A stretch of 64,000 nucleotides of DNA from Hygrocybe punicea (taxonomy: Eukaryota; Basidiomycota; Agaricomycetes; Agaricales; Hygrophoraceae): contig OY744463.1 in NCBI GenBank assembly GCA_963556145.1, forward strand, positions 2,976,001 through 3,040,000. The letters run 5' to 3'. Positions 50,527 through 62,047 of this stretch are shown one piece after another (position 1 is the stretch's first letter; every line of letters starts with the position of its first letter). A program made the translations under genes and the position numbers. Under the pieces are notes generated by a model. That model saw only the letters and a list, made by a program, of their open reading frames with translations, was not told the DNA's origin and did no database searches.

Positions 50527-52374
50527 TCGGTGGGAAAGAGTGGAATCAAGCGGAATCAATGATACGGGAGTGGGAATGGATGGGGAATGGATGGGAATGG
50601 TGTGGGATATGAAGGGGATACGGATCCACACAATCTGGAGCCTCTACAGTGAGACAACACGATATCGCAATGCAGTGATAAACACAGATCGGAAGGCTTA
50701 GCTGGGTGCCCTAGATGACAGCGCAATACGCAGTGATGACGCGATTAGATGAGGGTTCTGCACTATGACTTAGGTCGCAATAGTGGAGGGTACGCAACAA
50801 GAAAAGATGCAGATTTTGAGTGGGAATGACTGGATCTTTAAACTTAAGACACAAACTAGTGGAGAGGGGAGAACTGGGTTCATGTTCTTTTATGTTCTAC
50901 TACAGGACATTTTTTATACTTTAGAGGATAGGGGTTTAAGGGTGGACGAGTGAAACAGAAACACAGTGAGATATCGCATGAAAACGACGAAACGGTAACA
51001 GAATGGTGAAGGATTTGAAATAATGGTGAATATCACATGAAAGTCAGCAAAAAGACAAAGATAAACCGGATGAATTACATTTTTGGTATTGGACTTGGTG
51101 TGCAAATGTATAGGACGTGTTTAGTGGTGGTGTTGCAGCGTATTGAGACCAGGTTGCTCCGTTAAGATACAGCAAAGATGTCGAAGCCACGCACGCGTAG
51201 ATTGGCATAAGTCACGCAGGTCATGCAGATCACGTGCGGTGCGCTGATGTTTCGCTCGTACGCAGGACGCAGAAGAGTTGTAGGGAAACTAGGATTGACC
51301 ATATGAGAGATTCCGTGCCCAAAGGGAGAGACTGCATATCACCAAACCCACATCTACACCGTGCTTACCATTATCCTCCCTGACGATCTGACAACATTCC
51401 TCACCTGCACGCATGCCCTGAACAATCCTCGATCACAAGACATTTCACTTTTCCCTCCAATCCGACCATCGCCGAAGCACACACCTTCAGACTTTGACCA
51501 CAGACCATACAACTTCCCAAATGGTGAACCAACCCCTATCGTATATTGTTCGCATGACATCGCTTCATTGCAGTACCCGACAACTTGTTCCCACAGCTTG
51601 TCACCTGTGCCATGACTCGAAACCTGGACCCACATTCATTTATCCTTTTCCATCTGTAACTTTGATACCTCCCACACTCATTTACAACAATGCCCTTTCT
51701 TGGACAAATACCGACATCAGGTGGACCGTGTTGTTCCACACACAGAACAAGACATCGCCCCTCGATACATCATTGACACAGACATCATCATCTGATACAG
51801 CTTATGCTGTTCACATGTCTGACCTCGACTAGCCCACTGTCTTAGTTGGTTTTTCCTCCATACATTCCTTTATTTTCTTTCATACCAACCTTGCCACTAT
51901 ATCCACACTACCTCAAGACACTCCCTTCACCAATCCCACACTGGATGATACCCTTCTTCAACCCGACCAATGACTGTGCATTGCACTTGCCAGACTGCAC
52001 ACTTGCCCGTTACAGCAAGTATAGACCCCGAATTGGCAATTCTGCATGTCACATGATCCGATGACAAATCATCTGAGTCATCCGGACCTCTTCTATCCTC
52101 AATGACACCTGGGCCTCCAGTTGGATCACGAGAACATCGACATGAGGACGCCTCATGTCTGTCTCATGGTGAACACATGGTATAGTTGGACATGTTGTAG
52201 CTTCATGGTTACATTTCTATTTACCTCCCCTCAAGTATACTGTTCTTGTTGTTGGTTCAGACTTTTCTTCTTTCTTTTCCTTACATTTAGTCTGGTTCTT
52301 GGGGCAGACCCTTGTCTTGGGTAACCCCCATGGCTCGCAATGACATTAGACCTTGACCCCCCCCCTCTTAGCAG
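50527..52374. other. Non-coding DNA to the right of the array
   Basis: No gene supported. It starts with a G-rich, GGAATGGATGGG-like degenerate repeat (50540-50620). Open frames at 51361-51835 overlap in several phases and both strands and resemble nothing. A pyrimidine-rich stretch lies at about 52250-52300. It may contain eroded transposon sequence. Confidence 0.5.
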
Positions 52375-54876
52375 TGTTGTCTTAGTTATAAGCAACAATG
52401 AAAACTGCTGTACTCTCCTCTGGAATCTGATCCCTAGTTAAGTTGATTGTTGCCGGAGCCCACTGCAGAAGTGATCCGTAACACGCCTGAACTTTCACGC
52501 GGTGGACTGGATGGAGTTCAGAGACTTGCTCAAGGAGAACCTGGGCACCCTCCCAGCCCCAGCAGAACTCATGTCGCATGACTCCTTCCACCAGGCATTA
52601 GGAGAATTGGAGGGAGTGGTCTGGAACGCAGTAACGAAATGCATCCCTGTGACTAAACTATCCCCCTACAGCAAACAATGGTGGAATCAAGACCTGAGAG
52701 CAGAACAGAAGACAGTCCACAACCTCGGCAACAAATCATACTGGCACCAACACGTGGAGGGACACCCAATCCACGAGGTGTACAAAACAGCCAAACACAG
52801 GTATGCAGGGCATATACAGACCATTAAGGCAACACATTGGTTGGAATGGCTAGAGAGTATTGACACATCTAGTCAATGGATGGTGAGCCGATTGGTGACA
52901 GGTCCTGCATTGGATGGAGGGAGGGTGAAGGTGCCCACACTCCATATCACAGACACCATAACGAATGAGAAACGCAAACTGATGACTAATGCAGATAAGA
53001 GCAAAGCTTTTCACAGCAACTTCTTCCCCAGCAAACCTGCCACCTCATCAGTCCCCGAAGACCCCAAGTACCCACCGCCAGCATGGAACTTCCAACCCAT
53101 CACCAACGTGCAAATCCACAGAGCCATCCAATGTATGCAGCCACACAAGGGCACCAAACACAACACCCCACCAAACGTAGTATTCAAGAACACCGGTGAT
53201 ATGCTGGTCCCCTTTCTCAGCCCCATCTTCAGAGCGACCTTTGGGTTGGAGATGTACCCAAAACATTGGGCGGTCACAGAGACAATCGTACTGAAGAAGC
53301 CAGGCAAGCCAGACTACTCCATCCCTGGAGCATGGTGGCCCATAGTACTATTGGATGGGTACGCGAGGCTGATGAACTCATGTGTCAATGAAGACATCAC
53401 GGTCATGAGCGAGAGAGCCAGAATCTTGCCAAACAATCATTTTGGAGGGAGAGCTGGCCATAGCACAACAGACGTGATCCTATTTATGCCAGATAATTAA
53501 GGATGAATGGTGGAAAGGTAATGTGGTATCATTACTCTCTCTTGATGTCAAAGGGGCCTTTCCGAGTACGGCCATTGACCACATGGTGCATAATATGTGA
53601 AAACGCGGCATACCAGTGGAGATCACTGGGTGGCTAGAGAGAACACTCACCACCCATCACACCACACTGACCTTTGATGAATTCACATCAGAACCCTTTG
53701 ATGTAGACAACGGACTCGACCAGGGCAGCCCCATCTCACTGACATGCTACCTATTCTACAACTCAGACCAACTCGACATCCCCATCCCACATAATGGGGA
53801 ACATGGCATCCTGTACCTTGACGACTTGAATGTACTTGCAGTGGGCCAGAATTTCAAGGAAGCACATGTGAAGCTGGAGTCTATAATGGAGAGGCCAGGC
53901 GGCATTCTAGAGTGGGCAAGGAAACATAACTGCGAATTTGGTGTTGACAAATTCCAGCTTATCAACCTGATGCGATGACGACAGGTGGACCCAGACAACC
54001 AATGGAAAAGGATCATAATACCCAAGACATCAATCAAGTTTCTTGGCGTACACATTGACCACAAACTTCAATGGAAGGAACAGGGAGTGGCAGCACTCAA
54101 AAAGGGCCAGGACTGGCTTCTGGAGTTCAGGAGGCTATCTAAGACATCAGGGGGGATACTGGTGAGGATCATGAGATGGCTTTACCTATCGATCGTGGTA
54201 CCGAGAATGCTCTATGCTGTGGAGGTCTTCATGGGCTCGACTTTGAAGAAAGACAGAATAGGGACTAGGAGAAGCGGAGGAGGCACAGCAATGGTATGAA
54301 AACTAATAGGCATACAATGCAAGGCAGCCATAATGATCACCGGCACACTGTCAACCACAGCCACCGACATCCTAGATGTCCACACAGACCTTTTACCATT
54401 TCACTTTTTAGTAGATAGGATTTGACACTGGGCAGCCCTATGCCTTGCAACACTCCCACCGGCGAACCCACTAAGCAAAGCCATCAAGAACGCACGGGTA
54501 TGCCAGGTAAAGAGACACCCCACCCCCATACATGACCTCATATGGGACTACAACATGAAAATGGAACACATGGAAAAGATTACCACATGCAGATACAACA
54601 CGAAATGGGAACCAGAGGTCACGATGCAGATACAGCCATCACGAGAGGAGGCCAAGGAAGCTCACGAACAAGTTAACAACAATATCAAAATATATACTGA
54701 TGGATCAGGTTTGGATGGCATAATAGGTGCAGTGGTAGTACTCACACGAGCAGGGCGGAGGAGAAAGAGAGTCAGAAGGTATAAACTAGGTAAACAGGAG
54801 CATCACACGGTACACGAAGGAGAAGGGATAGGCACGATACTGGGACTGGAGTTGCTGAGTAGTGAACTGCACAGGT
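52375..54876 (+). pseudogene. Decayed non-LTR retrotransposon (LINE), RT and RNase H
   Basis: 5'-truncated relic starting at the end of an endonuclease-like region. 52502-53500 aligns to LINE ORF2 upstream of and into the RT (VLKKPGKPDYS, HFGGRAGHSTTD). After a frame change near 53490 it continues LSLDVKGAFPS, DQGSPIS and the RT active-site box YLDDLN (~53815), then LGVHIDHKLQW, and an RNase H start, IKIYTDGSG (~54690), with a later Glu. In-frame stops are all TGA (53598, 53976, 54297, 54423). It is cut off at 54877 by unrelated GGGTA-rich sequence. The family is related to the LINE at the right end of the window (shared HFGG-RxGxSTTD, GAFP, and KWWxxxL-type region), but the two are clearly different lineages. 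Not functional. Confidence 0.85.
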
Positions 54877-55060
54877 AGGGGTATACCCATGGGCTTTCTA
54901 CGGGTTTCATAAAAGGTATGGGTATGGGTAGCAACATTGTTACCCGTTCATGTACCCATACCCCCCACGTGTACCCGCCCCTATGTAGCATACCCGCAGG
55001 CACATACACAATGGTAATATACACTTTGGGCTCAGAACCTTGATTACAAAACATCTATTA
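54877..55060. repeat. GGGTA/TACCC-rich MITE-like fragment
   Basis: Begins TAGGGGTATACCCATGGG and contains repeated inverted GGGTATGGGTA / TACCCATACCC blocks, like the subterminal repeats of hAT MITEs. It abruptly ends the RNase H coding of the LINE relic. I could not find a matching opposite end or target duplication, so it may be a truncated element. Confidence 0.4.
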
Positions 55061-55112
55061 CTCCGCCTATCAGAGACACTATTGAATTGAAAAAAGTTGC
55101 CCACCAACCACC

Positions 55113-55319
55113 ATGGCACCTTTGAAGACTCCAAAGGTTTCTGCCACCAAACATAAACCCGCTGCATCTAAAAACAAAGGTGTTCTCAACCCAAAATCCA
55201 CTGCTCGAGCATCTATATCTTCAATCAAAACTACACCAGCACCATCCAGATGCATCTCAGTTGAAGAGGAGGAGGATGACGAGCCCACATCTATTGGCAG
55301 GACCCTCAGTCCTGACTAG
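55113..55319 (+). pseudogene. Possible gene A-like 5' fragment, ended by a Helitron terminus
   Basis: A 68-aa frame starting MAPLKTPKVSATKHK, rich in Lys, Ala, Ser and Thr, then acidic (EEEEDDE). It resembles in composition and start the N-terminal low-complexity region of gene A (MAPKKSVNVKTQSKAR), but there is no strong alignment. Its stop codon TAG is part of the CTAG of the adjoining reverse-oriented Helitron terminus, so the frame is truncated by that element. It could be any basic N-terminus; the gene A link is a guess. Confidence 0.3.
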
Positions 55320-55608
55320 TGGGGTGTGGGCCATTGCTTTGCATGGCAGGTTACTCGTCCCTTTTTAGCAATGAGAGTGTAAGTATATAAAAATCATATG
55401 GAATTATTACCCTGCTATGATAATAAATATTTGCAAAGTTATTGATATTTCTTGTATTATTACATACTGATGCTATTCAGATACCATTCTGAACCACACT
55501 ACAATGATATACATTTCATAATTGATTATATCCTATTCCTTCCAATTTTTCATAACCCAATATCAGATCCCACATTGGCATCTTTCATATCAAGTTTGCA
55601 GTGTTCAT
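55316..55608 (-). mobile_element. Helitron 3' end relic, reverse orientation
   Basis: On the minus strand this reads GGGACGAGTAACCTGCC, the same hairpin (GCCATGC-AAA-GCAATGGC) and CACACCCCACTAG ending at 55316, with T as the next base. Further from the end it remains recognisably similar, at lower identity, to the last ~200 bp of the protease-like coding region of Helitrons 1-3. It is therefore a diverged relative, not a copy of the array elements. It is interrupted at 55609 by a MITE; I could not follow it with confidence beyond. Confidence 0.72.
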
Positions 55609-56365
55609 AGACTGTCCATGGGCAAGGCCATGACTCTCTGGCCCAAGGTCCACCCTGGCCTGGCCCTTTAGGGCCAGGGCTGGGCCAGTGATTAGCTGGC
55701 CCTGCCCTCCATTCAAGGGCAAAGGGCTAAGTCAGTAAACAGCCGGCCCAGCCCTCTTAGATATTAGGGGTACAAGTATGTGGTTTAGCTTACTCTAACC
55801 ATGGATACTTTAGCATTTCCTAAACCACCAAGCTTATATAGCTAGTTCCCATAGTTGGAGATCCTTTTAGCCTTGGGGTCCCCACAGGTTTATAACTCCA
55901 CAGTATCAAAGGCTACCAAAAATGGCTCATAACTATCTAGCTATACCTACAACTTGAAGCTGTATAGTTGAGCACATGCACTGATGATCCTTGATGATTC
56001 AAAATGAAGAAATTCAAATTTAGCAGACTGCAAAAGCTACAAGTTGGGTATGCAGATAAATGGCTTGATGTGGAAGGAGAAATTATGAAGAAATATATTG
56101 GAGATTTTGATGTTAATAATGACAATGTAGATTAAAATACCGTTATTGGAGAGCATATAGAGACAGATTTATGAGCATGTACAAAATTTTGAGATAGAGG
56201 GCCAGGGCTGACCCTGGGCCAACTCTGACCTGGCCTGGCCCTGATCTCGCCCTTAAGACCCAGGGCCAGGGCCAGCTGAAGGTGGACCGGACCTCAAGGG
56301 CCAGGGTCAGGGCCAGTAGAATTAGCTGAGGGGCAGCCTGGGCTGACCCATGGACAGTCTGAACT
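55609..56365. mobile_element. GGCCC-rich hAT-like MITE (757 bp)
   Basis: Flanked by a perfect 8-bp direct repeat GTGTTCAT (55601-55608 and 56366-56373). The ends contain inverted AGACTGTCCATGGG / CCCATGGACAGTCT; the right end has 5 extra bases, so the left end may be slightly deleted. Many subterminal GGGCCAGGGC / GCCCTGGCCC motifs lie at 55640-55760 and 56195-56340. The AT-rich interior has no transposase. An 8-bp duplication plus subterminal repeats points to hAT-type mobilisation in trans. Confidence 0.65.
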
Positions 56366-56373
56366 GTGTTCAT

Positions 56374-56819
56374 GTTGGCATATATATAACTACTTCACTA
56401 CTGTATCATTAGTAATAGTTACTGTGTAATTTACCTCACATCCAGTTCATTTTGCATAGACATTGATATCACCATGTTCACCAACTTCACATACATGTCA
56501 TAGTTTGAATTGCACAAGTTTGCTGACATAGCACAGAGGTTATACTTTGACTTTACAGAAAACAGGTCATTATCACTCTCTGTTCAGATTTGTGATGTCA
56601 ATTCTTGATATGTTCACTTTCAATTTTGAATTTATTGAGGACAGAATTTCAATTATGATATCAGTATAGTGTGGTGAAGAGCAAATGTATTCAAGGTAAA
56701 GTCTATTCATTATATCTCGAAATTCTCAGTATTGGGTACTCACTTTTTGTGTGGTTATTAATAATAATTTCAATGCATATAGTAAGTTTGCTAGATCACA
56801 TATACATTGAATATATTGT
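56374..56819. other. AT-rich non-coding DNA
   Basis: No gene seen. It may continue the reverse Helitron relic on the far side of the MITE, but I could not align it by eye. Confidence 0.4.
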
Positions 56820-57640
56820 TTGTACAAGAGTTTGTGCAAACACAATGCCTGGGAGTAAAGCTGGGACACCTGCCGAAAGGTTGTTGAACACTGTTCGGCC
56901 TGTTCGACAAGGGTGCACTATTCACATTATTAACAATTCTGATAAACTCAGTACATGTAGCTATATCCAAGATACATGTAAGATATCCTTCGTAAAAGTG
57001 TTTGTGCATGGGCAATGCCCCAGACTAAAGCTGGGACACTTGTCGAACAGTTGTCGAACACTGTTCAGCCGGTTCGACAAGGGTGCACTATTCACATTAT
57101 TAACAATTCTAATAAACTCAGTACATGTAGCTACATCCAAGATACATGCAATATATTGTTCGTAAACATGTTTGTGCATGGGCAATGCCCCAGACGAAAG
57201 CTGGGACACTTGTCGAACAGTTGTCGAACACTGTTCGGCCGGTTCGACAAGGGTGCACTATTCACATTATTAACAATTCCAACAAACCCAGTACATCTTA
57301 GCTAGTATATTGCAGATACATGCAATACATTGTTCGTAAAAGTGTTTGTGCATGGGCAATGCCCCAGATGAAAGCTGGGACACTTGTCGAACAGTTGTCG
57401 AACACTGTTCGGCCTGTTCGACAAGGGTGCACTGTTCACATTATTAACAATTCCAACAAACCCAGTACATCTTAGCTAGTACATTGCAGGTACATGCAAT
57501 ATACCATTCGTAGAAATGTTTGTTCAGACAATGCATCAGACTCAACCTGGGAAACCTGTTGAACCCTTGTGGAACACTGCTCAGCATGTTCCACAAGTGT
57601 GCACTGTTTGCATTTAACCATTCCATTGCACTACCAATGC
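56820..57640. repeat. ~170-bp tandem repeat, five units
   Basis: The marker GCTGGGACAC falls at 56860, 57030, 57200 and 57374, with a degraded fifth unit near 57546 (spacing 170, 170, 174, 172). Each unit has an inverted repeat, CTTGTCGAACAGTTGTCGAA then CTGTTCGGCC and GTTCGACAAG, followed by GGTGCACTATTCACATTATT and GTACATGTAGCTA. The palindromic core is the same as in the unit 1 B-C spacer at 5464-6145. Small frames across it are artefacts. Confidence 0.88.
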
Positions 57641-57968
57641 ATTCAATAGTTGTAAAAGGTTGTCAAACATTTGCGGCTTGCAACTGCGATGCAACCATGG
57701 TATAACAGTATCTATTCCCAAATTGGCGTCTGTGATCTAGGCAGCTGTGATCCGGCTGCCTTATTGTTCTTGCTGATTGGGACAACAAATTTCCACACTC
57801 AACTCCACCCAGTCACACAGTTTCATAGTTATTCCCAGGGCTTCAAAATTGTTCCCACAGTTTGGAAATTTTGTTCTCACGGCTTGGCAAATTAGAGTGT
57901 GACCCTGAGTTGAAAAATCCACCATATAGAACGATTCCCTTATAGGGACTCGTAACAAGGACTCCATT
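57641..57968. other. Non-coding DNA before the hAT relic
   Basis: No gene. It might hold the 5' end of the hAT element, but no terminal inverted repeat was recognised. Confidence 0.4.
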
Positions 57969-60110
57969 ATGGAGCAAGTGGATTGTGAGGCTGAAAAAAG
58001 TGTCGATGTGTCCAACGGTGAGGTCATGGATGTAGATGATGCCGAAATGGAGCTGAGTGAATACGATATGCCTGTGTTATGTTTAGCCTCTGAAAATCAA
58101 TAATTATATAGAACAACTCATGAAGGAGTGGACAGCCCCCATCTACGCGTTCTTTAAGCCAGTCCCTCTTGTTGAGTACCACGAGGGTCGCCGATGCCAT
58201 ACCTTCCTGTGTGCTGTGAAAGAATGCCTGCATAAGTCGAGACAGTTGTGTAGGTTCCTCGATAAAGGCGATGCGAAATACACCAGTAATATGCGAAAGC
58301 ACGCTAAAAAGTGCTGGTGAAATGACATCATCACATCGGCAGACAAAGCCAATAATGCCAACGAAGTTCATAGGAAAACAGTAAAGGGGGCACTCAATCC
58401 GCAGTTGATCATGGCTGCCTTTGAGAGAAAAGGAAAGGGGAAGGTGACGTACTCCCACCATCAACATACAAAGACGGAATCTAGGTCTGAGATAGTCCGA
58501 TGGGTGGCTGAAAGTAAAAGGCCCTTTAAAGTTGTCGAAGACCGTGGCTTTCAGAGTCTAATGAAGACTGGGCATCCGGAATACCACATACCTTGTGCAA
58601 CAACTGTCTCCTGAGATGTCAAGAAAGTCTTTGTGAATGTACACAGATGGCCAAAATGCTACAGGAACACGAGTGCGATCTCAATTTTGCCACGGATGCA
58701 TGGACATCACCCAACCACAAGGCGTTTGTAGTGATAACAGTCCACTTCGAGGTCAATGGCACACCCATGTGTATTTTGTTGGACTTGGTAGAGGTTGCCG
58801 AGTCCCACTCTGGATTGAACCTAGCTGCAGTGTTTGCACAAGTCCTCAATGAATTTGGGGTAACTGAGAAGGTCAGTAACTAGAATGATTGATGATACAC
58901 GGATGCTCACCTGTTTTATGTAGTGTCTGGGCATCACATGCGACAACGCCTCCCCCAACGACACAATGATTGAGAATCTCAGTGAGCTCATCACATCTTT
59001 CGCTGGCAACTCCAAATGCACGTGATGTTTCAACCATGTGGTTGCGAAGAGGCTCATACACCAGTTTGATGTACCCACAAAGGATGCAGATGCTGCCATG
59101 GATGAAGCCGAGAAGGAACTGAGGGATCTTGTGGAGGGGATGGACATTGAGGAGATGTTGACACGGATTGAATGAGATGCAAACAATGATGATGAGGACG
59201 ACAATGATGACGATGAAGGCCAAGAGTTGGAGATGTCGATGGAGGCATGTGCAAAGCTTGATGCCAGCACACAACCTGTTAAGTTGGTCCTTGTGAAGGT
59301 GGGCCCGCTCTGTTCATTTTGCATGCCATATCTAATGTAATTGGCTTGGTTAGCTTCGAAAAATTGCATTCGCAATGATACACTCAACAATGATTGTCTT
59401 GCCACTGTGGTTCCAAACCCTTGAGAAGCTCAAACTCGGTGAACGAAAGATGCCTCGTGATGTGACAACACGATGGAACTTGTCATTCAACATGTTGGTA
59501 TTTGCAGTGCAATACCGGAAGGCCATTGACGACATCGCAGGCAACAAGACTGCGAGCCTTCGCAAGTATGAGCTGAGTGACGAGGAATGGAGGATTGCCC
59601 AACAGCTGTGTGACACGTTGAAGGTGCATGTTGGACTTGCTGACTCAGAGTACAATGATGCACAAACTGACACATTTTTGGCCAGATCTTCAAGGACCCA
59701 ACTCTGTTTTTTTCGCGGTTGACACCCAACCTCGCAACGGTTATCCCGGACATGGATCACATTGACGAGACACTCACATCACAATCAATTGACTCCAAAT
59801 TTGAGCCCTCCATCCGAGCTGCCCTTGGACTCGCCAAGAAGACATTAAACTGTTACTACTCTGCCACTGATCACTCAGATGTCTATCACATAGCTATGGG
59901 TACGTGTCTTTTAATAAGAATATCTACCTTATTTTACACTCTATCCATCATGATATAGTTCTACATCCCTGCCATAAGCTTCAGTATTTCAAAGCTGCTA
60001 AATGGGAGCAGGAACGGATCAATACTGCAGAAGGGATTGTCAGGACTGAATTTGAACAAAAATATGCAACATCACCTGTTATCGACAAGAAAAGCAAGGA
60101 GACGGTTCTT
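57969..60110 (+). pseudogene. Decayed hAT-family transposase, C-terminus missing
   Basis: A series of conserved fungal hAT blocks in shifting frames. First an N-terminal acidic leader (57969), then a BED-type zinc finger ending STN-like TSNMRKHAKKCW (58120-58317), SRSEIVRWVAESKRPF, and FATDAWTSPNHKAFV with SHSGLNLA (58593-58870). A probable intron at 58874-58928 leads to LGITCDNASPNDTM and CFNHVVAKR. Next are an acidic DNNDDEDDNDD-type insert, PRDVTTRWNLSFNML (~59450), and LSDEEWRIAQQL. After ~59900 a probable intron precedes HKLQYFKAAKWEQERI. Lesions include TGA at 58318, 58612 and 59023 and several frameshifts. The C-terminal hAT dimerisation region is absent because LINE sequence begins at about 60110-60135. 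Not functional. Confidence 0.85.
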
Positions 60111-60266
60111 GCTCCTTCACCACGTGGTACCCCCTAGGGACCCCGAAAAAAGGAGTTCCTCTACAGCGGCTTTAGGCCCTACACCCCTCATTAAAAATCT
60201 TACCAACACTCATCATACACAATTTCCAGACATACTAGAGCAAACAATCACTACAGTCAGTTAGAA

Positions 60267-62047
60267 ATGCGCCAGTCAACACTTACAAGCGGCAAATCCA
60301 CCAGCAAACCAACTAACCAGGACCCCACTAACACCAAATCAACCCCGGGTCACAACCCGGGTTCCCAGAAAAAGAAAGACATCAGGCAAGATACCGAAGA
60401 TAGCGATGACATAGAAACTCTGGAGGATGCTAAAGAATACCTATCTGCTAAGTTCTCCTCCTTATCACACAAGGACTATGATGCCTCTATTCTAGCCAGC
60501 ATGCTTTTTCACCTTGCCACAGCAAACGAATTAGCCGACAACAGAGAAGCGATCAACACCATAAGATCGATAGCAATCACCCTACTCGACCTGGACCTAG
60601 ACCTTAAAGCGTCCACCTTTTCCGAACAACTCATAACCAAACTAAATCCTGATCATCTCCAGCCCACCATCCCCCCCGCACATACCTTAGAACCGATCAT
60701 CGATGCAATAGTAGACAAAGTATCCAAAAAGGTCAAAAACAACCTAGAAGTTACCAGAACCCAGCTCCAGCAACTCGCCAGCGACGTACAAAAATCCACG
60801 AATACCATCGAATCCACCACCAATACATACAAAGATGCATTAATCAACCAACCCAAACTCTACTCCCCCGGCCACAAAAACCCACACATCAGCTCCAAAG
60901 AGGCCCTACAAGCCCGACAGATACTCGTTGACATCAAACCCCCCCATCAGGAGGATATCTCAAAGCTCAGTCACGCCAGCATTATAGATAAAGCTAACCA
61001 GATTTTAGTTACTATCGGAGCCCCAGATGGTCAGAAATTTTGGGGATTAACCAAACTATGCAACGGAGGTATACTATTAGAAGCAAGCTCCGATCTACTG
61101 GTCAAATGGCTATTGGAAGACGACTGCCAATCCAGCTTTATGACTAACTTCGGCTTCGGGGCAGAAATCAAACCTCGAACATACAACGTCATAGCCTACT
61201 TCATCCCCCTCACCTTTAATCCAGACGATGCACGAAACCTGAGAGAAATAGAGGAGACCAACGACCTACCCATCTTCTCTATTGTCAAAGCAACCTGGAT
61301 CAAACCAAAAGAAAAGCGTGCAGCTAACCAAACCTGCGGACACGCATTCCTCTCCATCTCATCTCTGGAATCCGCCAACTCCATCATCTCCAAAGGGTTA
61401 TACATATGCCACAAACGCATTAAAGCCAACAAATGTAAAAGAGAACCCCTCCGGTGCCTACGTTGCCAGTTATGGAACCATGTCACGTCCTCGTGTGCGG
61501 CACTTGCGGTAAAAATCATCGAACTACAGACTGCACCATCAGCAACAGCCCATACTGCACCCCCTGCAGAAAGGACAGCCACACCAGCTGGGACCGCAGC
61601 TGTCCCACTTTTATCAAAAAATGCAAGGACATAGATGGCTCCAATATAGAAAACCATATGCCATCTTACCCCAGAGACGACCCGTGGACACATGCGCTCA
61701 CTCCCCCAGAAAGCGCCACATTGAACACCGCCAACGATTCACATCCCAACCACCCCATGCTTAGACCCGAAGACAGACACTACGCTCCCAATCCTAACAC
61801 CCATCGCATACCATATAACAGATCCAACCCTACGCATACGTCACAACAACAACACAGACCCCCACATAACACACTCCCCCACCTCACGCAATCAACACTC
61901 CCTTTCACACCGAATGAAGACTCCGTACCCCCCGCCGTCATCCCACGTACCTGCACTCCAGAAGGCTGGGGTGATCATCCGCCATCTCCCTACTCCGTCT
62001 TCAATAATAGACCACTCAACTCCTTCCCTCCCTTGCCTCATGCCTGA
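60267..62047 (+). pseudogene. LINE ORF1 (gag-like, zinc knuckle), frameshifted
   Basis: Frame 60267-61634 (455 aa) starts MRQSTLTSG, is Thr/Ser/Lys-rich, then helical with a likely coiled coil (VDKVSKKVKNNLEVTRTQLQ), an RNA-binding-like middle part, and the first zinc knuckle CLRCQLWNHVTSSC (Cx2Cx4Hx4C). Coding then passes to the -1 frame, which holds the second knuckle CGTCGKNHRTTDC and a further CTPCRKDSHTSWDRSC, and a Pro/Thr/His-rich tail to the stop at 62047. The switch at ~61490-61500 implies a one-base loss, or less likely a programmed slip. The protein would bind the element's RNA in a ribonucleoprotein. Its end overlaps the ORF2 start by 8 nt (ATGCCTGA). Confidence 0.8.

Noticed and set aside
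51361..51835. Overlapping frames of 60-112 aa possibly marking a gene right of the array.
   Set aside because: Competing frames on both strands, no splice structure, no domain; treated as chance.
61480..61510. Programmed frameshift in LINE ORF1.
   Set aside because: No convincing slippery sequence; with a stop and another shift in ORF2, simple decay is more likely.
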